Positions 43,591 through 52,685 of a DNA stretch of 64,000 nucleotides are shown piece by piece. Positions within the stretch are counted from its first letter, which is position 1; the number at the start of each line of letters is the position of its first letter. Source of the DNA: Streptomyces ferrugineus (GTDB lineage: Bacteria; Actinomycetota; Actinomycetes; Streptomycetales; Streptomycetaceae). The DNA lies in NCBI RefSeq assembly GCF_015160855.1, contig NZ_CP063373.1, positions 3,100,001 to 3,164,000 on the forward strand, written 5' to 3'. The notes under the pieces were generated by a model. That model saw only the letters and a program-made list of their open reading frames with translations. It ran no database searches and had not been told where the DNA came from. The position numbers and the translations under genes were made by a program.

Positions 43591-44387
43591 CGCCTGGGTC
43601 GTCCTCGTTCATGGACTTTCTCTCCGAGCATCAGCCGGAGATGTTGCCCGGTAAGCGTCAACTGCCGCCCACACAGGGTGTGATCGAGGCGCCGCACGGC
43701 ACCACGATCGTGGCCACGACCTTCCCTGGAGGCGTTGTCCTCGCTGGTGACCGGCGCGCCACCATGGGCAATGTCATCGCCCAGCGTGACATCGAGAAGG
43801 TGTTCCCGGCGGACGAGTACTCGGCCGTCGGTATCGCCGGCACCGCCGGTCTGGCTGTCGAGATGGTCAAGCTCTTCCAGTTGGAGCTGGAGCACTTCGA
43901 GAAGGTCGAGGGCGCTCAGCTCTCGCTGGAGGGCAAGGCGAACCGGCTGTCGACCATGATCCGGTCCAACCTGGGCATGGCCATGCAAGGGCTGGCTGTG
44001 GTGCCGCTCTTCGCGGGGTTCGACGTCGACCGGGAGAAGGGGCGGATTTTCTCCTACGACGTGACCGGTGGTCGTTCGGAGGAGCAGGGTTTCGCCGCCA
44101 CCGGCTCGGGTTCGATCTTCGCGCGTGGCGCCATGAAGAAGCTCTTCCGTGATGACCTCACCGAGGCCGAGGCCACGACACTCGTCGTGCAGGCCCTGTA
44201 CGACGCGGCTGACGACGACTCGGCGACCGGTGGTCCCGATGTCGCCCGCCGGATCTACCCGATCGTCACCGTGATCACCGAGGACGGTTTCCGTCGGCTC
44301 GGCGATGACGAGTCCTCCGAGATCGCGCGTTCCATTCTGGAGCGGCGCCTGGAGCAGCCCGACGGCCCGCGGGCCGCGCTGCTGTAG
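43542..44387 (+). CDS. prcB: 20S proteasome beta subunit
   Basis: 281 residues from GTG at 43542, with GGAAGGA 5 bases upstream; this gives the known Streptomyces start [19 protein letters not shown] 53-residue propeptide ends at PHG before catalytic Thr54 ([23 protein letters not shown]), with Asp and Lys partners in GDRRAT and [10 protein letters not shown]. The mature N-terminal Thr is the nucleophile. Forms the two inner heptameric rings. The start lies inside the endonuclease VII gene (49-base overlap); prcA follows after 61 bases. Confidence 0.97.
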   Translation: MEANTRSTGRLPAAFLTPGSSSFMDFLSEHQPEMLPGKRQLPPTQGVIEAPHGTTIVATTFPGGVVLAGDRRATMGNVIAQRDIEKVFPADEYSAVGIAGTAGLAVEMVKLFQLELEHFEKVEGAQLSLEGKANRLSTMIRSNLGMAMQGLAVVPLFAGFDVDREKGRIFSYDVTGGRSEEQGFAATGSGSIFARGAMKKLFRDDLTEAEATTLVVQALYDAADDDSATGGPDVARRIYPIVTVITEDGFRRLGDDESSEIARSILERRLEQPDGPRAALL

Positions 44388-44448
44388 GCGGCGGGTTCGG
44401 TCTTATCAAGGTGATCCTGTGACTTCGACAGAAAGGGACGGATAACCG

Positions 44449-45219
44449 GTGTCGACGCCGTTCTATGTCTCACCCCAGCAGGCCATGGCCGACCGGGCGG
44501 AGTACGCCCGCAAGGGCATCGCCCGTGGTCGCAGCCTGGTTGTGCTGCAGTATGCCGATGGCATCGTGTTCGTCGGCGAGAACCCGTCCCGTGCGCTGCA
44601 CAAGTTCAGCGAGATCTATGACCGGATCGGTTTCGCGGCCGCCGGCAAGTACAACGAGTACGAGAATCTGCGGATCGGTGGCGTCCGCTACGCCGATCTT
44701 CGTGGTTACACCTATGACCGTGATGACGTGACGGCTCGGGGTCTGGCGAACGTGTACGCGCAGACGCTGGGCACGATTTTCTCGTCCGCGGCCGAGAAGC
44801 CGTATGAGGTGGAGCTGGTCGTCGCCGAGGTGGGGGAGACCCCTGAGGGTGATCAGATCTATCGGCTGCCTCATGACGGGTCGATCGTGGATGAGCACGG
44901 TTCGGTGGCGGTCGGCGGCAATGCCGAGTTGATCAGTAATTATCTGGATCAGCGTCATCAGGACGGTATGAGTCTTGCCGAGGCGCTGAAGCTGGCGGTG
45001 CAGGCGTTGTCCCGTGAGTCGAACGGTACGCAGCGGGAGATCCCGGCCGAGCGTCTCGAGGTCGCGGTGCTGGACCGTACGCGTCCGCAGTCGCGGAAGT
45101 TCAAGCGCATCGTGGGTCGTCAGCTGGGTCGCTTGCTGGAGGCCGGCGGTGCGGCGACCGAGGCCGAGAGTTCCGAGAACGGTGAGGACTCGGAGGAGTC
45201 CGGCGCCTCCGAGGAGTAG
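44449..45219 (+). CDS. prcA: 20S proteasome alpha subunit
   Basis: 256 residues from GTG at 44449 (AAAGGGACGG upstream). N-terminal gate and H0 helix ([24 protein letters not shown]) and the beta-sandwich ([44 protein letters not shown] segment) are typical of alpha subunits, with no catalytic Thr. The Glu/Ser-rich C-terminal tail ([17 protein letters not shown]) is common in Streptomyces. Makes up the outer rings that bind ARC. Ends at a terminator shared with the convergent LacI gene. Confidence 0.97.
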   Translation: MSTPFYVSPQQAMADRAEYARKGIARGRSLVVLQYADGIVFVGENPSRALHKFSEIYDRIGFAAAGKYNEYENLRIGGVRYADLRGYTYDRDDVTARGLANVYAQTLGTIFSSAAEKPYEVELVVAEVGETPEGDQIYRLPHDGSIVDEHGSVAVGGNAELISNYLDQRHQDGMSLAEALKLAVQALSRESNGTQREIPAERLEVAVLDRTRPQSRKFKRIVGRQLGRLLEAGGAATEAESSENGEDSEESGASEE

Positions 45220-45237
45220 TTCCGCTTCGCCCGTACT

Positions 45238-45269
45238 GTGCCCTGGCCGCCCGCTCGGCCGGGGCACAG
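45238..45269. terminator. Bidirectional terminator between prcA and the LacI-type gene
   Basis: TGTGCCCTGGCC (45238-45249) pairs with GGCCGGGGCACA (45258-45269), one T-G wobble, 8-base loop, between convergent stops. Confidence 0.75.
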
Positions 45270-45284
45270 GGCGTTCAGGGGGTG

Positions 45285-46301
45285 TCAGGGCACGCTGGGC
45301 GGGGCTGTGGAGCCTCGGACGACGAGCTGGACCGGAATGTCGCCCTCCTCGGGTTCGCGGCCTTCCAGGACGGCCAGGAGGGCTTGCATGCCCCGTTCCC
45401 CGAAGAGTTCGGCGTCGAGTCGGACGGTGGTGAGTTCGGGGTCGATGGCGGTGGCGAGGGCGAGGTCATCGAGGCCGGTGACGGAGATGTCGTCGGGGAT
45501 GCGCAGGCCGAGGCGTCGTGCGGCCTTGTAGGCGCCGGCGGCGAGTTTGTCGTCGTCGCAGATGATCGCCGTGGGGCGGGGGCCTTTGGCGGAGAGGGCG
45601 GTGCCGGCGGCGGCCAGGGCGCCTTCGATGGCGATGGGTGCCTGGACGGTGAGCAGTGAGGTGCCGGGTACGTGGCCGATGCGTGTGGCGAGCTCGCGTG
45701 CGCGTACGTCGAAGGTCCAGGAGGCCACGTCGGCCGCGAGGTGCAGGAAACGGCGGTGGCCGAGGCCGAGCAGGTGTTCGGCGACCTGTCGGACGCCGTC
45801 GGTGATGTCGAGGTTCACGGTCGCGGCGCCGAGGCTGCCCTCGGGGTCGCTGTCGAGCATGACGAGGGGGAGCTGGTCGCCGCGGATGGCGGTGAGGGCG
45901 TCGGCGGCCATGGAGGAGGCGATGACGCCGTCGAGGGCGGCCTGTGCGGAGGCGAAGGGGTCGCGGGCCGGGCCGATGCCTTCGGGGGAGGGGTAGAGGA
46001 CGACGCCGAAGCCGTGCTGGGCGGCGATGCGGGCGGCGCCGGTGTAGACGCCCGCGAAGAATTCGGTGGTGAGGGCGGGGACCACCAGGAGCACGGTGCG
46101 GGTGCGGCCGAGGCGCAGGTTGCGGGCGGCGAGGTTGGGGCGGTAGCCGAGTTCGCGGGCTGCCTGGCGGACGCGTTCGGCCGTGGTCTCGGAGACGCGG
46201 CCGCGCCATTTGTCGCCGAGGACGAGGGAGACCGCGGCCTGGGAGACGCCCGCTGCCTGGGCGACGTCTCGGCTGGTGGGGCGGGTGCTGCCGGGTGCCA
46301 C
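45285..46301 (-). CDS. LacI-family transcriptional regulator
   Basis: 338 residues from GTG at 46301, chosen because AAGGAG lies 10 bases upstream and the start then clears the palindrome at 46346-46372; an ATG at 46343 is the alternative. LacI helix-turn-helix TSRDVAQAAGVSQAAVSLVLG, hinge RPNLAARNLRLGRTRTVLLVVP, then a periplasmic-binding-type ligand domain (GVVLYPSPEG, GVIASSMAADALTAI, DDISVTGLDDLALATAIDPELTTVR). It probably senses a sugar or related molecule. Divergent from an MFS exporter with a strong palindrome between them, so it likely controls that gene and itself. This pair interrupts the proteasome locus between prcA and pafA. Confidence 0.9.
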   Translation of the reverse strand: MAPGSTRPTSRDVAQAAGVSQAAVSLVLGDKWRGRVSETTAERVRQAARELGYRPNLAARNLRLGRTRTVLLVVPALTTEFFAGVYTGAARIAAQHGFGVVLYPSPEGIGPARDPFASAQAALDGVIASSMAADALTAIRGDQLPLVMLDSDPEGSLGAATVNLDITDGVRQVAEHLLGLGHRRFLHLAADVASWTFDVRARELATRIGHVPGTSLLTVQAPIAIEGALAAAGTALSAKGPRPTAIICDDDKLAAGAYKAARRLGLRIPDDISVTGLDDLALATAIDPELTTVRLDAELFGERGMQALLAVLEGREPEEGDIPVQLVVRGSTAPPSVP

Positions 46302-46345
46302 CGTCCGCCTGCTCCTTCGTCTGGACTCGTGAACAGGGCTCATGG

Positions 46346-46372
46346 TACGTATGACGCAGGGCGTTATACGTA
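46346..46372. promoter_or_regulatory. Operator palindrome between the LacI-type and MFS genes
   Basis: TACGTATGACGC (46346-46357) and GCGTTATACGTA (46361-46372) are 12-base arms with one mismatch and a 3-base centre. Located 45 bases upstream of the regulator start and 26 bases upstream of the MFS start, the place expected for an operator acting on both. Confidence 0.65.
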
Positions 46373-46398
46373 AAACTTGGTGGAGGGCGGCGCGGCTG

Positions 46399-47658
46399 AT
46401 GACCGGCGCATATGTGGAGATCCTCAGGGCGAGGCACGCCGCCCGGCTGCTCGTCGGCACGCTCATAGGGAGGTTGCCGAACGCGGTGGCCGCGCTCGCG
46501 ATCGTGCTGTTCGTGCGTGCGGAGGGCGGTTCGTACAGTCTGGCCGGGGCGCTGGCGGCGGTGTACGGGGTCGCCAACGCGGTGGGTCAGCCCTTGCTGG
46601 GGCGGCTGGTGGACCTGTACGGGCAGCCGAGGGTGCAGCTGCCCGCGGCGGTCGCCTCGGCGCTGGCGATGGCCGTGTTCGCCTTCGCGGGCATCGGCGC
46701 GCTGACGACGGCCTACGTCGCGGTGGCGGCCGCCGGGCTGTTCACGCCGCCGCTGGAGGGCGGTCTGCGGGCGCTGTGGTCGTCGGTCCTGCACAAGGAG
46801 GGCCAGGTGCACACGGCGTATGCGATGGACGCGGTGGCGCAGGAAGTCATGTTCACGGTGGGTCCGTTGCTGCTGACGCTGTGCGCGTCGCTGTGGTCGG
46901 CGCAGGCGGCGCTGCTGGTGCTGAACGTGATCGGGGTGCTCGGCGCGCTGTCGGTGGTGGTGTCGCCGCCTTCGCGCGCGTGGCGCTCGGCGCCGCGTGA
47001 GGCGCACTGGCTGGGGGCGCTGCGTTCGGCGGGGCTGCTGGTGCTGCTGGCCGCGTTCCTGTTCGTCGGGGTGGCGATGGGGTCGATCGCGGTGGCGGCG
47101 GTGTCGTACGCGGACGACAACGGCGGCGATGTGGTGTACGGCTGGCTGATGGCGGGCCTGGGGCTGGGCGCGCTGGTCGGTGGCACGGTGTACGGGGCGC
47201 GGCAGTGGGGCGGGGAGCCGGCGCGGCGACTACGGGTGCTGGTAGCGCTTCTGGCGGTGTGTTACCTGCCGCTGATGCTGATGCCGGGCGCGGTGGCCAT
47301 GACCCTGTTGGCGGTGCTCGCGGGGGTGTTCCTGGCGCCGTGCATCGCGTGTGCGTTCGTACTGGTGGACCATCATGCGCCGCGGGGGACGGTCACCGAG
47401 GCGTTCTCCTGGCTGGTGACGACGTTCACGGTGGGCGCGTCGGTCGGTACGGGCCTTGCGGGGCCGGTGGTCGAGGCGGGCGGGGCCTTCTGGGGGTTCG
47501 CCGTGCCGGGGGCCGCGGGGGCGGTGTCGTTGCTGGTCCTGCTGGCCACGGGGCGGGTCCTCGCAGCTCCCGCCAGGGGTGCGGTCGTTGCGGCTTCATC
47601 GGAAAATGATCCAAACCGTGCTGCCGAACCCCGTTTCAGCTCAGGGGATCGGGCGTAA
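46399..47658 (+). CDS. Major facilitator superfamily transporter
   Basis: 419 residues from ATG at 46399 (GGAGG upstream); an upstream ATG at 46342 would run through the operator. About 12 hydrophobic helices: ARLLVGTLIGRLPNAVAALAIVLFV, YSLAGALAAVYGVANAVGQPLLGRLVD (the A-motif-like G-x-x-x-DR region is altered to GRLVD), and VLLAAFLFVGVAMGSIAVAAVSY. Resembles drug/metabolite exporters of the MFS_1 type. The direction and substrate are inferred only from family. It is paired with a divergent LacI regulator, and pafA starts 9 bases after its stop yet has its own -10 box inside the 3' end. Confidence 0.88.
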   Translation: MTGAYVEILRARHAARLLVGTLIGRLPNAVAALAIVLFVRAEGGSYSLAGALAAVYGVANAVGQPLLGRLVDLYGQPRVQLPAAVASALAMAVFAFAGIGALTTAYVAVAAAGLFTPPLEGGLRALWSSVLHKEGQVHTAYAMDAVAQEVMFTVGPLLLTLCASLWSAQAALLVLNVIGVLGALSVVVSPPSRAWRSAPREAHWLGALRSAGLLVLLAAFLFVGVAMGSIAVAAVSYADDNGGDVVYGWLMAGLGLGALVGGTVYGARQWGGEPARRLRVLVALLAVCYLPLMLMPGAVAMTLLAVLAGVFLAPCIACAFVLVDHHAPRGTVTEAFSWLVTTFTVGASVGTGLAGPVVEAGGAFWGFAVPGAAGAVSLLVLLATGRVLAAPARGAVVAASSENDPNRAAEPRFSSGDRA

Positions 47659-47668
47659 TGTTCAGTCA
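47634..47668 (+). promoter_or_regulatory. pafA promoter, leaderless
   Basis: TTTCAG (47634-47639), 16-base spacer, TAATGT (47656-47661); +1 would be 47668, the A of the pafA ATG. No ribosome-binding site precedes the ATG. The promoter lies across the end of the MFS gene. Confidence 0.55.
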
Positions 47669-49029
47669 TGGACCGCCGCATTTTCGGGCTGGAGAACGAG
47701 TACGGCGTCACGTGCACGTTCAGGGGACAGCGCCGCCTGTCGCCTGACGAGGTGGCGCGGTACCTCTTCCGCCGTGTCGTGTCATGGGGCCGCAGCAGCA
47801 ATGTCTTTCTGCGGAACGGCGCCCGCCTCTATCTCGACGTGGGATCGCATCCGGAATACGCGACACCCGAGTGTGACAACGTGACCGAGCTGGTCACCCA
47901 CGACAAGGCCGGCGAACGCATTCTGGAAGGACTCCTGGTAGACGCGGAACGACGCCTGCACGAGGAGGGAATCGCGGGCGACGTCTACCTCTTCAAGAAC
48001 AACACCGACTCGGCGGGCAACTCCTACGGTTGCCACGAGAACTACCTCGTGGCGCGGCACGGGGAGTTCTCCCGGCTCGCGGACATCCTCATTCCGTTCC
48101 TCGTCACGCGTCAGCTTCTGTGTGGTGCCGGCAAGGTGCTGCAGACGCCGCGCGGCGCGGTCTACTGCGTCAGCCAGCGGGCCGAGCACATCTGGGAGGG
48201 CGTCTCCTCGGCGACGACCCGCTCCCGGCCCATCATCAACACCCGCGACGAGCCCCACGCGGACGCCGAGCGCTACCGGCGGCTGCATGTCATCGTGGGC
48301 GACTCCAACATGTCCGAGACGACCATGCTGCTCAAGGTCGGCGCCACCGACCTGGTGCTGCGCATGATCGAGGCGGGCACGGTGATGCGCGATCTGACCC
48401 TGGAGAACCCGATCCGGGCGATCCGCGAGGTCAGCCACGACATCACGGGCCGGCGCAAGGTGCGGCTGGCCAGTGGCCGGGAGGCCTCGGCGCTGGAGGT
48501 GCAGCGCGAGTACTACGAGAAGGCCGTGGACTTCTGCGAGCGCCGCGGGATCCGTACGGGCACGGTCGAGCAGGTCCTGGAGCTGTGGGGCCGCACCCTG
48601 GACGCGATCGAGACCGAGGACCTCGACCGTATCGGCACCGAGATCGACTGGGTGATGAAGTACAAGCTCATCGAGCGGTACCGGGCCAAGCACAACATGA
48701 CCATGTCGCATCCGCGGGTCGCGCAGATAGACCTCGCCTACCACGACATCCACCGGCGTCGTGGCCTGTACTACCTGCTGGAGAAGAAGGGGCAGGCGGC
48801 GCGGATCTGCAACGACTTGAAGATCTTCGAGGGCAAGTCCGTTCCGCCGCAGACCACCAGGGCCCGGCTGCGCGGCGATTTCATCCGCAGGGCCCAGGAA
48901 CAGCGCCGCGACTTCACCGTGGACTGGGTCCATCTCAAGCTCAATGACCAGGCGCAGCGCACGGTGTTGTGCAAGGACCCGTTCCGTTCGGTGGACGACC
49001 GGGTGGAGAAACTGATCGCCGGAATGTGA
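47668..49029 (+). CDS. pafA: Pup--protein ligase PafA
   Basis: 453 residues. Glutamine-synthetase-like ligase that phosphorylates the Pup C-terminal Glu with ATP and joins it to substrate lysines. Motifs: [11 protein letters not shown] (metal Glu), [18 protein letters not shown] with Asp57 as the conserved catalytic aspartate, [22 protein letters not shown], and [26 protein letters not shown]. Paralogue of Dop in the same locus. Length typical. Closed by a strong hairpin and followed by two FKBP genes and pafBC. Confidence 0.97.
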   Translation: MDRRIFGLENEYGVTCTFRGQRRLSPDEVARYLFRRVVSWGRSSNVFLRNGARLYLDVGSHPEYATPECDNVTELVTHDKAGERILEGLLVDAERRLHEEGIAGDVYLFKNNTDSAGNSYGCHENYLVARHGEFSRLADILIPFLVTRQLLCGAGKVLQTPRGAVYCVSQRAEHIWEGVSSATTRSRPIINTRDEPHADAERYRRLHVIVGDSNMSETTMLLKVGATDLVLRMIEAGTVMRDLTLENPIRAIREVSHDITGRRKVRLASGREASALEVQREYYEKAVDFCERRGIRTGTVEQVLELWGRTLDAIETEDLDRIGTEIDWVMKYKLIERYRAKHNMTMSHPRVAQIDLAYHDIHRRRGLYYLLEKKGQAARICNDLKIFEGKSVPPQTTRARLRGDFIRRAQEQRRDFTVDWVHLKLNDQAQRTVLCKDPFRSVDDRVEKLIAGM

Positions 49030-49052
49030 CCCCGGGATTGAGGAAACGTGCC

Positions 49053-49084
49053 ACGGGCCCCGTACGTTCTCGTACGGGGCCCGT
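49053..49084 (+). terminator. Terminator after pafA
   Basis: Perfect 14-base inverted repeat (49053-49066 with 49071-49084), loop TTCT. TAGAGT at about 49094 just beyond is a likely -10 box for the FKBP gene. Confidence 0.85.
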
Positions 49085-49138
49085 CGCGCAGCCTAGAGTG
49101 GCGGGCGACCACAGTGCTGTCTGAGATCTGAGGAACAC

Positions 49139-50080
49139 GTGCGCCGAATTGCAGGCCTTCTTGTCGTGCCGCTGCTGCTGCTCTCAGCGTCGGCGTGCGG
49201 CAGCGACGACAAGGGCTCCGACTCCAGCTCGACCCAGAACGGAGTGCCCGCGATCACCAAGGGCGCCGAGTTCGGGCAGAAGCCGACCCTGGCCAAGGGG
49301 GAGGGCGATCCGCCGAAGGAGCTGAAGGTCGAGGTCATCAAGGAGGGGGACGGCGCCGAGCTCAAGAAGGGCGATGCGGCCGAGGTGAACTACCTCGGCC
49401 AGGAGTACGACGAGTCGAAGCCGTTCGACAACAGCTTCGACCGCGGCCAGCCGTTCTCGCTCACCCTGGGTGCGGGCGGTGTCATCAAGGGCTGGGACAG
49501 CGGCCTGCAGGGGCAGAAGGTCGGCAGCCGGGTCGAGCTGGTCATCCCACCGGACCAGGGCTACGGCCCGCAGGGCCAGGGCGAGATCAAGGGCAACGCG
49601 ACGCTCGTGTTCGTCGTGGATATCGTGAAGGGCACGTCCATCCCCGCCTCGGCCAAGGGCACGGAGGTCGCCCAGGACAGCACCGATCTGCCGAAGGTCG
49701 GTACGAACACGGACGGCAAGGCGCCTGAGGTGACCATGCCGAAGGACACCGACCCGCCGAAGAAGCTGGTCTCCAACTACGTCCTGGAGAGCGACGGCGC
49801 CGTCGTCAAGGGCACCGACTCCGTGGTGGTGAACTATGTCGCGCTGCTGTGGGAGGGCGGCAAGAAGTTCGACAGCACGTACCAGAGGGGGAAGACGGAG
49901 ACGTTCGCGCTGGACCAGATGGCGATCAAGGGTCTGAAGAACGGTCTCGCGGGCAAGAAGGCCGGCAGTCGGGTGCTGCTGGTCCTGCCGCCGGACCAGG
50001 CCTTCGGTGACCAGGAGCAGCAGGGCATCCCGAAGAACTCCACGCTGGTCTTCGCCGTCGACATCCTCGCCGTGATGTAA
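49139..50080 (+). CDS. Two-domain FKBP-type peptidyl-prolyl isomerase, lipoprotein
   Basis: 313 residues from GTG at 49139 (GAGGAAC upstream). Lipoprotein signal MRRIAGLLVVPLLLLSASACGSD with Cys20 (the -3 residue is Ala/Ser rather than the preferred Leu). Two FKBP domains: about 85-165 (VNYLGQEYDESKPFDNSFDRGQPF, IKGWDSGLQGQKVGSRVELVIPPDQGYG) and about 205-312 (VNYVALLWEGGKKFDSTYQRG, IKGLKNGLAGKKAGSRVLLVLPPDQAFG). It catalyses proline isomerisation in proteins outside the membrane. The second domain is shorter at the active-site Trp (IKGL instead of IKGW), so it may be less active. Adjacent to a cytosolic single-domain FKBP. Confidence 0.92.
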   Translation: MRRIAGLLVVPLLLLSASACGSDDKGSDSSSTQNGVPAITKGAEFGQKPTLAKGEGDPPKELKVEVIKEGDGAELKKGDAAEVNYLGQEYDESKPFDNSFDRGQPFSLTLGAGGVIKGWDSGLQGQKVGSRVELVIPPDQGYGPQGQGEIKGNATLVFVVDIVKGTSIPASAKGTEVAQDSTDLPKVGTNTDGKAPEVTMPKDTDPPKKLVSNYVLESDGAVVKGTDSVVVNYVALLWEGGKKFDSTYQRGKTETFALDQMAIKGLKNGLAGKKAGSRVLLVLPPDQAFGDQEQQGIPKNSTLVFAVDILAVM

Positions 50081-50141
50081 GACTGGGCAGGTTGCCCATA
50101 GTCATCGCGTATGACGTACGCACCACAGAGGAGTCACTGCA

Positions 50142-50513
50142 GTGAGCATGGAGAAGCCCGAGATCGACTTCCCCGGCGGCGAGCCCCCGGCGGACCTCGA
50201 GATCAAGGACATCTGGGAGGGCGACGGCGAGGTCGCGCAGGCGGGCCAGACCGTCACCGTGCACTACGTGGGCGTGTCCTTCAGCACGGGTGAGGAGTTC
50301 GACGCCAGCTGGAACCGCGGTACGCCGTTCCGCTTCCCGCTGGGCGGCGGCCGCGTCATCAAGGGCTGGGACCTGGGCGTGCAGGGCATGAAGGTCGGCG
50401 GCCGCCGCCAGCTGACCATCCCGGCGCACCTCGCCTACGGCAACCAGAGCCCCACCCCGGCGATCAAGCCCGGTGAGACCCTGATCTTCGTGGTCGACCT
50501 GCTCGGTGTCTGA
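50142..50513 (+). CDS. Single-domain cytosolic FKBP peptidyl-prolyl isomerase
   Basis: 123 residues from GTG at 50142 (AGAGGAG upstream). Compact FKBP12-like domain: VTVHYVGVSFSTGEEFDASWNRGTPFRFPLGGGRVIKGWDLGVQGMKVGGRRQLTIPAHLAYGNQ, with active-site Tyr, Phe, Asp and Trp all present. No signal peptide. Likely general prolyl isomerase/chaperone. Follows the lipoprotein FKBP by 61 bases and precedes pafB, an order conserved in actinobacterial proteasome loci. Confidence 0.95.
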   Translation: MSMEKPEIDFPGGEPPADLEIKDIWEGDGEVAQAGQTVTVHYVGVSFSTGEEFDASWNRGTPFRFPLGGGRVIKGWDLGVQGMKVGGRRQLTIPAHLAYGNQSPTPAIKPGETLIFVVDLLGV

Positions 50514-50569
50514 TCCTCGCGACCGATCGGCGAACGACTGATCGGCGCGCGACCGGACCCGACTGCCTG

Positions 50570-50597
50570 GGGCCCATGCCTGTGCGGGCATGGGCCC
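50570..50597 (+). terminator. Terminator after the FKBP genes
   Basis: Perfect 11-base inverted repeat (50570-50580 with 50587-50597), 6-base loop, followed by TCGGCTTTTG. Confidence 0.85.
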
Positions 50598-50671
50598 TCG
50601 GCTTTTGCCCCGCCACTTCGGGGCGGTACGGTCATCGTCCGTAAGCACCATAGGGAAGGCGAAGGGCGTCG

Positions 50672-51625
50672 ATGGCCATTGCCAAGGCCGAGCGGCTCAT
50701 GAACCTGGCGCTGTGTCTGCTCGGGACGCGGCGGCCGCTGAGCAAGCGCGAGCTGCGTGAGTCCATCGAGGCCTATCTGGAAGCCGGCTCCGACGACTCC
50801 TTCAACCGGATGTTCGAGCGCGACAAGGACGATCTGCGCGAGCTCGGCCTGGTCATCGAGACCGTCGAGAACCTCGACGGCGAGGTCGGCTATCTGGCCC
50901 GCCGCGACAGCAACCGGCTGCCGCCCATCACCCTCGACGCCGAGGAGGCCGCCGCCCTGGGCCTGGCCGCCAAGGTGTGGCAGCAGGCCCGGCTCGCGGG
51001 CGCGGCCAGCGGTGCCCTGCAGAAGCTGCGCGCGGCCGGGCTGCCGGAGGACGTCGACCCGTACGAGGCGCATGGCGCGCTCGAGCCCCGTATCCCGGTG
51101 CACGAGGCCGCGTTCGAGCCGCTGATGCTGGCCTGCCGGGACCGTCGCCCGGTCGTCTTCGACTACCGCAAGGCCACCGCCGCCCGCCCCGAGCCGCGGC
51201 ATGTGGAGCCGTGGGCGCTGGAGTGCTGGCGCGGCCACTGGTATCTGGCGGGCTGGGACCGCGACCGCGGCGCCGAGCGGGTGTTCCGGCTGTCGAGGAT
51301 CACCGGCAGGGTGCGCAGCCGCAGTGGCCGCTTCACCGCCGAGGTCCCCGATGTCGTCACCGTGCGGGAGACGGTCGCGAGTTGGGCGGGGGAGACCGCC
51401 GACCGCTCCGCGCTGATCCGGCTGCGGACGGACGCCGGGTACCCCCTTCGGGCGAAGGCCACCGCGGTGCGGGAACTCGGGGACGGCTGGGACGAGTTGG
51501 AGATTCCGTACGGTCATGGCCTGGATGCCTGGCTGGTGGAGTTCGGGCCGGACGTGGTGGTCCTGGAGCCCGCCGAGTTGCGGGCCGACGTGATGGACCG
51601 GCTGCGTGCCGTGGCCAAGGGCTGA
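50672..51625 (+). CDS. pafB: WYL-domain transcriptional activator PafB
   Basis: 317 residues from ATG at 50672. N-terminal winged helix (AERLMNLALCLLGTRRPLSKRELRESIEAYLEAGSDDSFNRMFERDKDDLRELG) and a central WYL domain (VFDYRKATAARPEPRHVEPWALECWRGHWYLAGWDRDRGAERVFRLSRI) followed by the WCX extension. With PafC it forms a heterodimeric activator of the LexA/RecA-independent DNA-damage response in mycobacteria; WYL probably senses single-stranded nucleic acid. Same name and location as in mycobacteria, but not itself part of pupylation chemistry. pafC follows after 19 bases. Confidence 0.93.
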   Translation: MAIAKAERLMNLALCLLGTRRPLSKRELRESIEAYLEAGSDDSFNRMFERDKDDLRELGLVIETVENLDGEVGYLARRDSNRLPPITLDAEEAAALGLAAKVWQQARLAGAASGALQKLRAAGLPEDVDPYEAHGALEPRIPVHEAAFEPLMLACRDRRPVVFDYRKATAARPEPRHVEPWALECWRGHWYLAGWDRDRGAERVFRLSRITGRVRSRSGRFTAEVPDVVTVRETVASWAGETADRSALIRLRTDAGYPLRAKATAVRELGDGWDELEIPYGHGLDAWLVEFGPDVVVLEPAELRADVMDRLRAVAKG

Positions 51626-51644
51626 GGGGGAGCGGAGCGAGACA

Positions 51645-52685
51645 GTGGCAGGCAAACCGGTCAGGCCCGTCAACGCCATCGACCAGACCCGGCGGATGCT
51701 GTCCCTGGTGACGTATCTGAAGGAGCGCCCCGGTGCCCGCGTCGAGGACGTGGCGCGCGCCTTCGGGGTCTCCGAGGACGAGCTGGTCTCCGACCTCGAC
51801 GTGCTGCCCATGTGCGGCACCAGCTTCCGCGGCGGCGATCTGCTCGACATCGACACCGACGGCGAGCGCATCTGGTGGCACAACCCCGACGACGTCGCCG
51901 AGCCGCTGCGGATCGCCGCCGACGAGGCGACCGCGCTGCTGGTGGCCGCCCGAGCCGTGGCGACCCTGCCCGGGCTGCGCGAGAGCGACCGGCAGGCGCT
52001 GCTGCGGGCGACCGCCAAGGTGGAGGCGGCGTCGGGGGAGGCGGCCGGCGCCAGCGCCCGGCTGTCGGTGACCTTCGAGTCCGAGGGCGGTGTCTTCGCC
52101 GACGTGGACCGGGCGATCTCCGAGCGGCGCCGGCTGTGGATCCGCTACTACTCGCCGGCCCGCGACGAGGTCACCGAGCGCGAGATCGACCCCATCCGCC
52201 TGGTCAGCGTCGGCCACACCTATGTCGAGGCGTGGTGCCGGCGCTCCGAGGCGCGCCGCACCTTCCGGCTCGACCGGGTCGCCGAGATCAAGATCCTCGA
52301 CGAGCTGTCCGCGCCGCCCGAGGTCGAGCTCAGGGACCTGTCCGAGGGGCTGGTGCAGCCCGCGGCGGAGGACCCGGAGGTCGTCGTCGAGGTCGGCCCG
52401 GGCGGACGCTGGGTCGCCGAGTACTACCCGCACGACAGCGCGGATGAGCTTGCGGACGGCGGGCTGCGTATCACCTTGCGCACCCCTGACCCGGCGTCGC
52501 TGCGGCGCCTGGCCCTGCGGCTGGGCCGTGACGGGCGGATCGTGTCGCCGCCCGAGCTGGCCGACAGCGCCCGGCGGGCGGCCCGCGAGGCCCTGGCGGC
52601 GTACGACGGGGTCGAGGTGCAGGAGTCCCACGGGACCCGTGTGGTTCAGGAGCGGCAGGACGACAGGCAGGAGCGAGGGCTTTGA
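51645..52685 (+). CDS. pafC: WYL-domain transcriptional activator PafC
   Basis: 346 residues from GTG at 51645. Winged helix (AIDQTRRMLSLVTYLKERPGARVEDVARAFGVSEDELVSDLDVL) then WYL domain (RRLWIRYYSPARDEVTEREIDPIRLVSVGHTYVEAWCRRSEARRTFRLDRVAEI) and WCX tail. Partner of PafB. The 3' end overlaps the next small gene by 4 bases (TTGA), so the three genes are probably one operon. Confidence 0.92.
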   Translation: MAGKPVRPVNAIDQTRRMLSLVTYLKERPGARVEDVARAFGVSEDELVSDLDVLPMCGTSFRGGDLLDIDTDGERIWWHNPDDVAEPLRIAADEATALLVAARAVATLPGLRESDRQALLRATAKVEAASGEAAGASARLSVTFESEGGVFADVDRAISERRRLWIRYYSPARDEVTEREIDPIRLVSVGHTYVEAWCRRSEARRTFRLDRVAEIKILDELSAPPEVELRDLSEGLVQPAAEDPEVVVEVGPGGRWVAEYYPHDSADELADGGLRITLRTPDPASLRRLALRLGRDGRIVSPPELADSARRAAREALAAYDGVEVQESHGTRVVQERQDDRQERGL

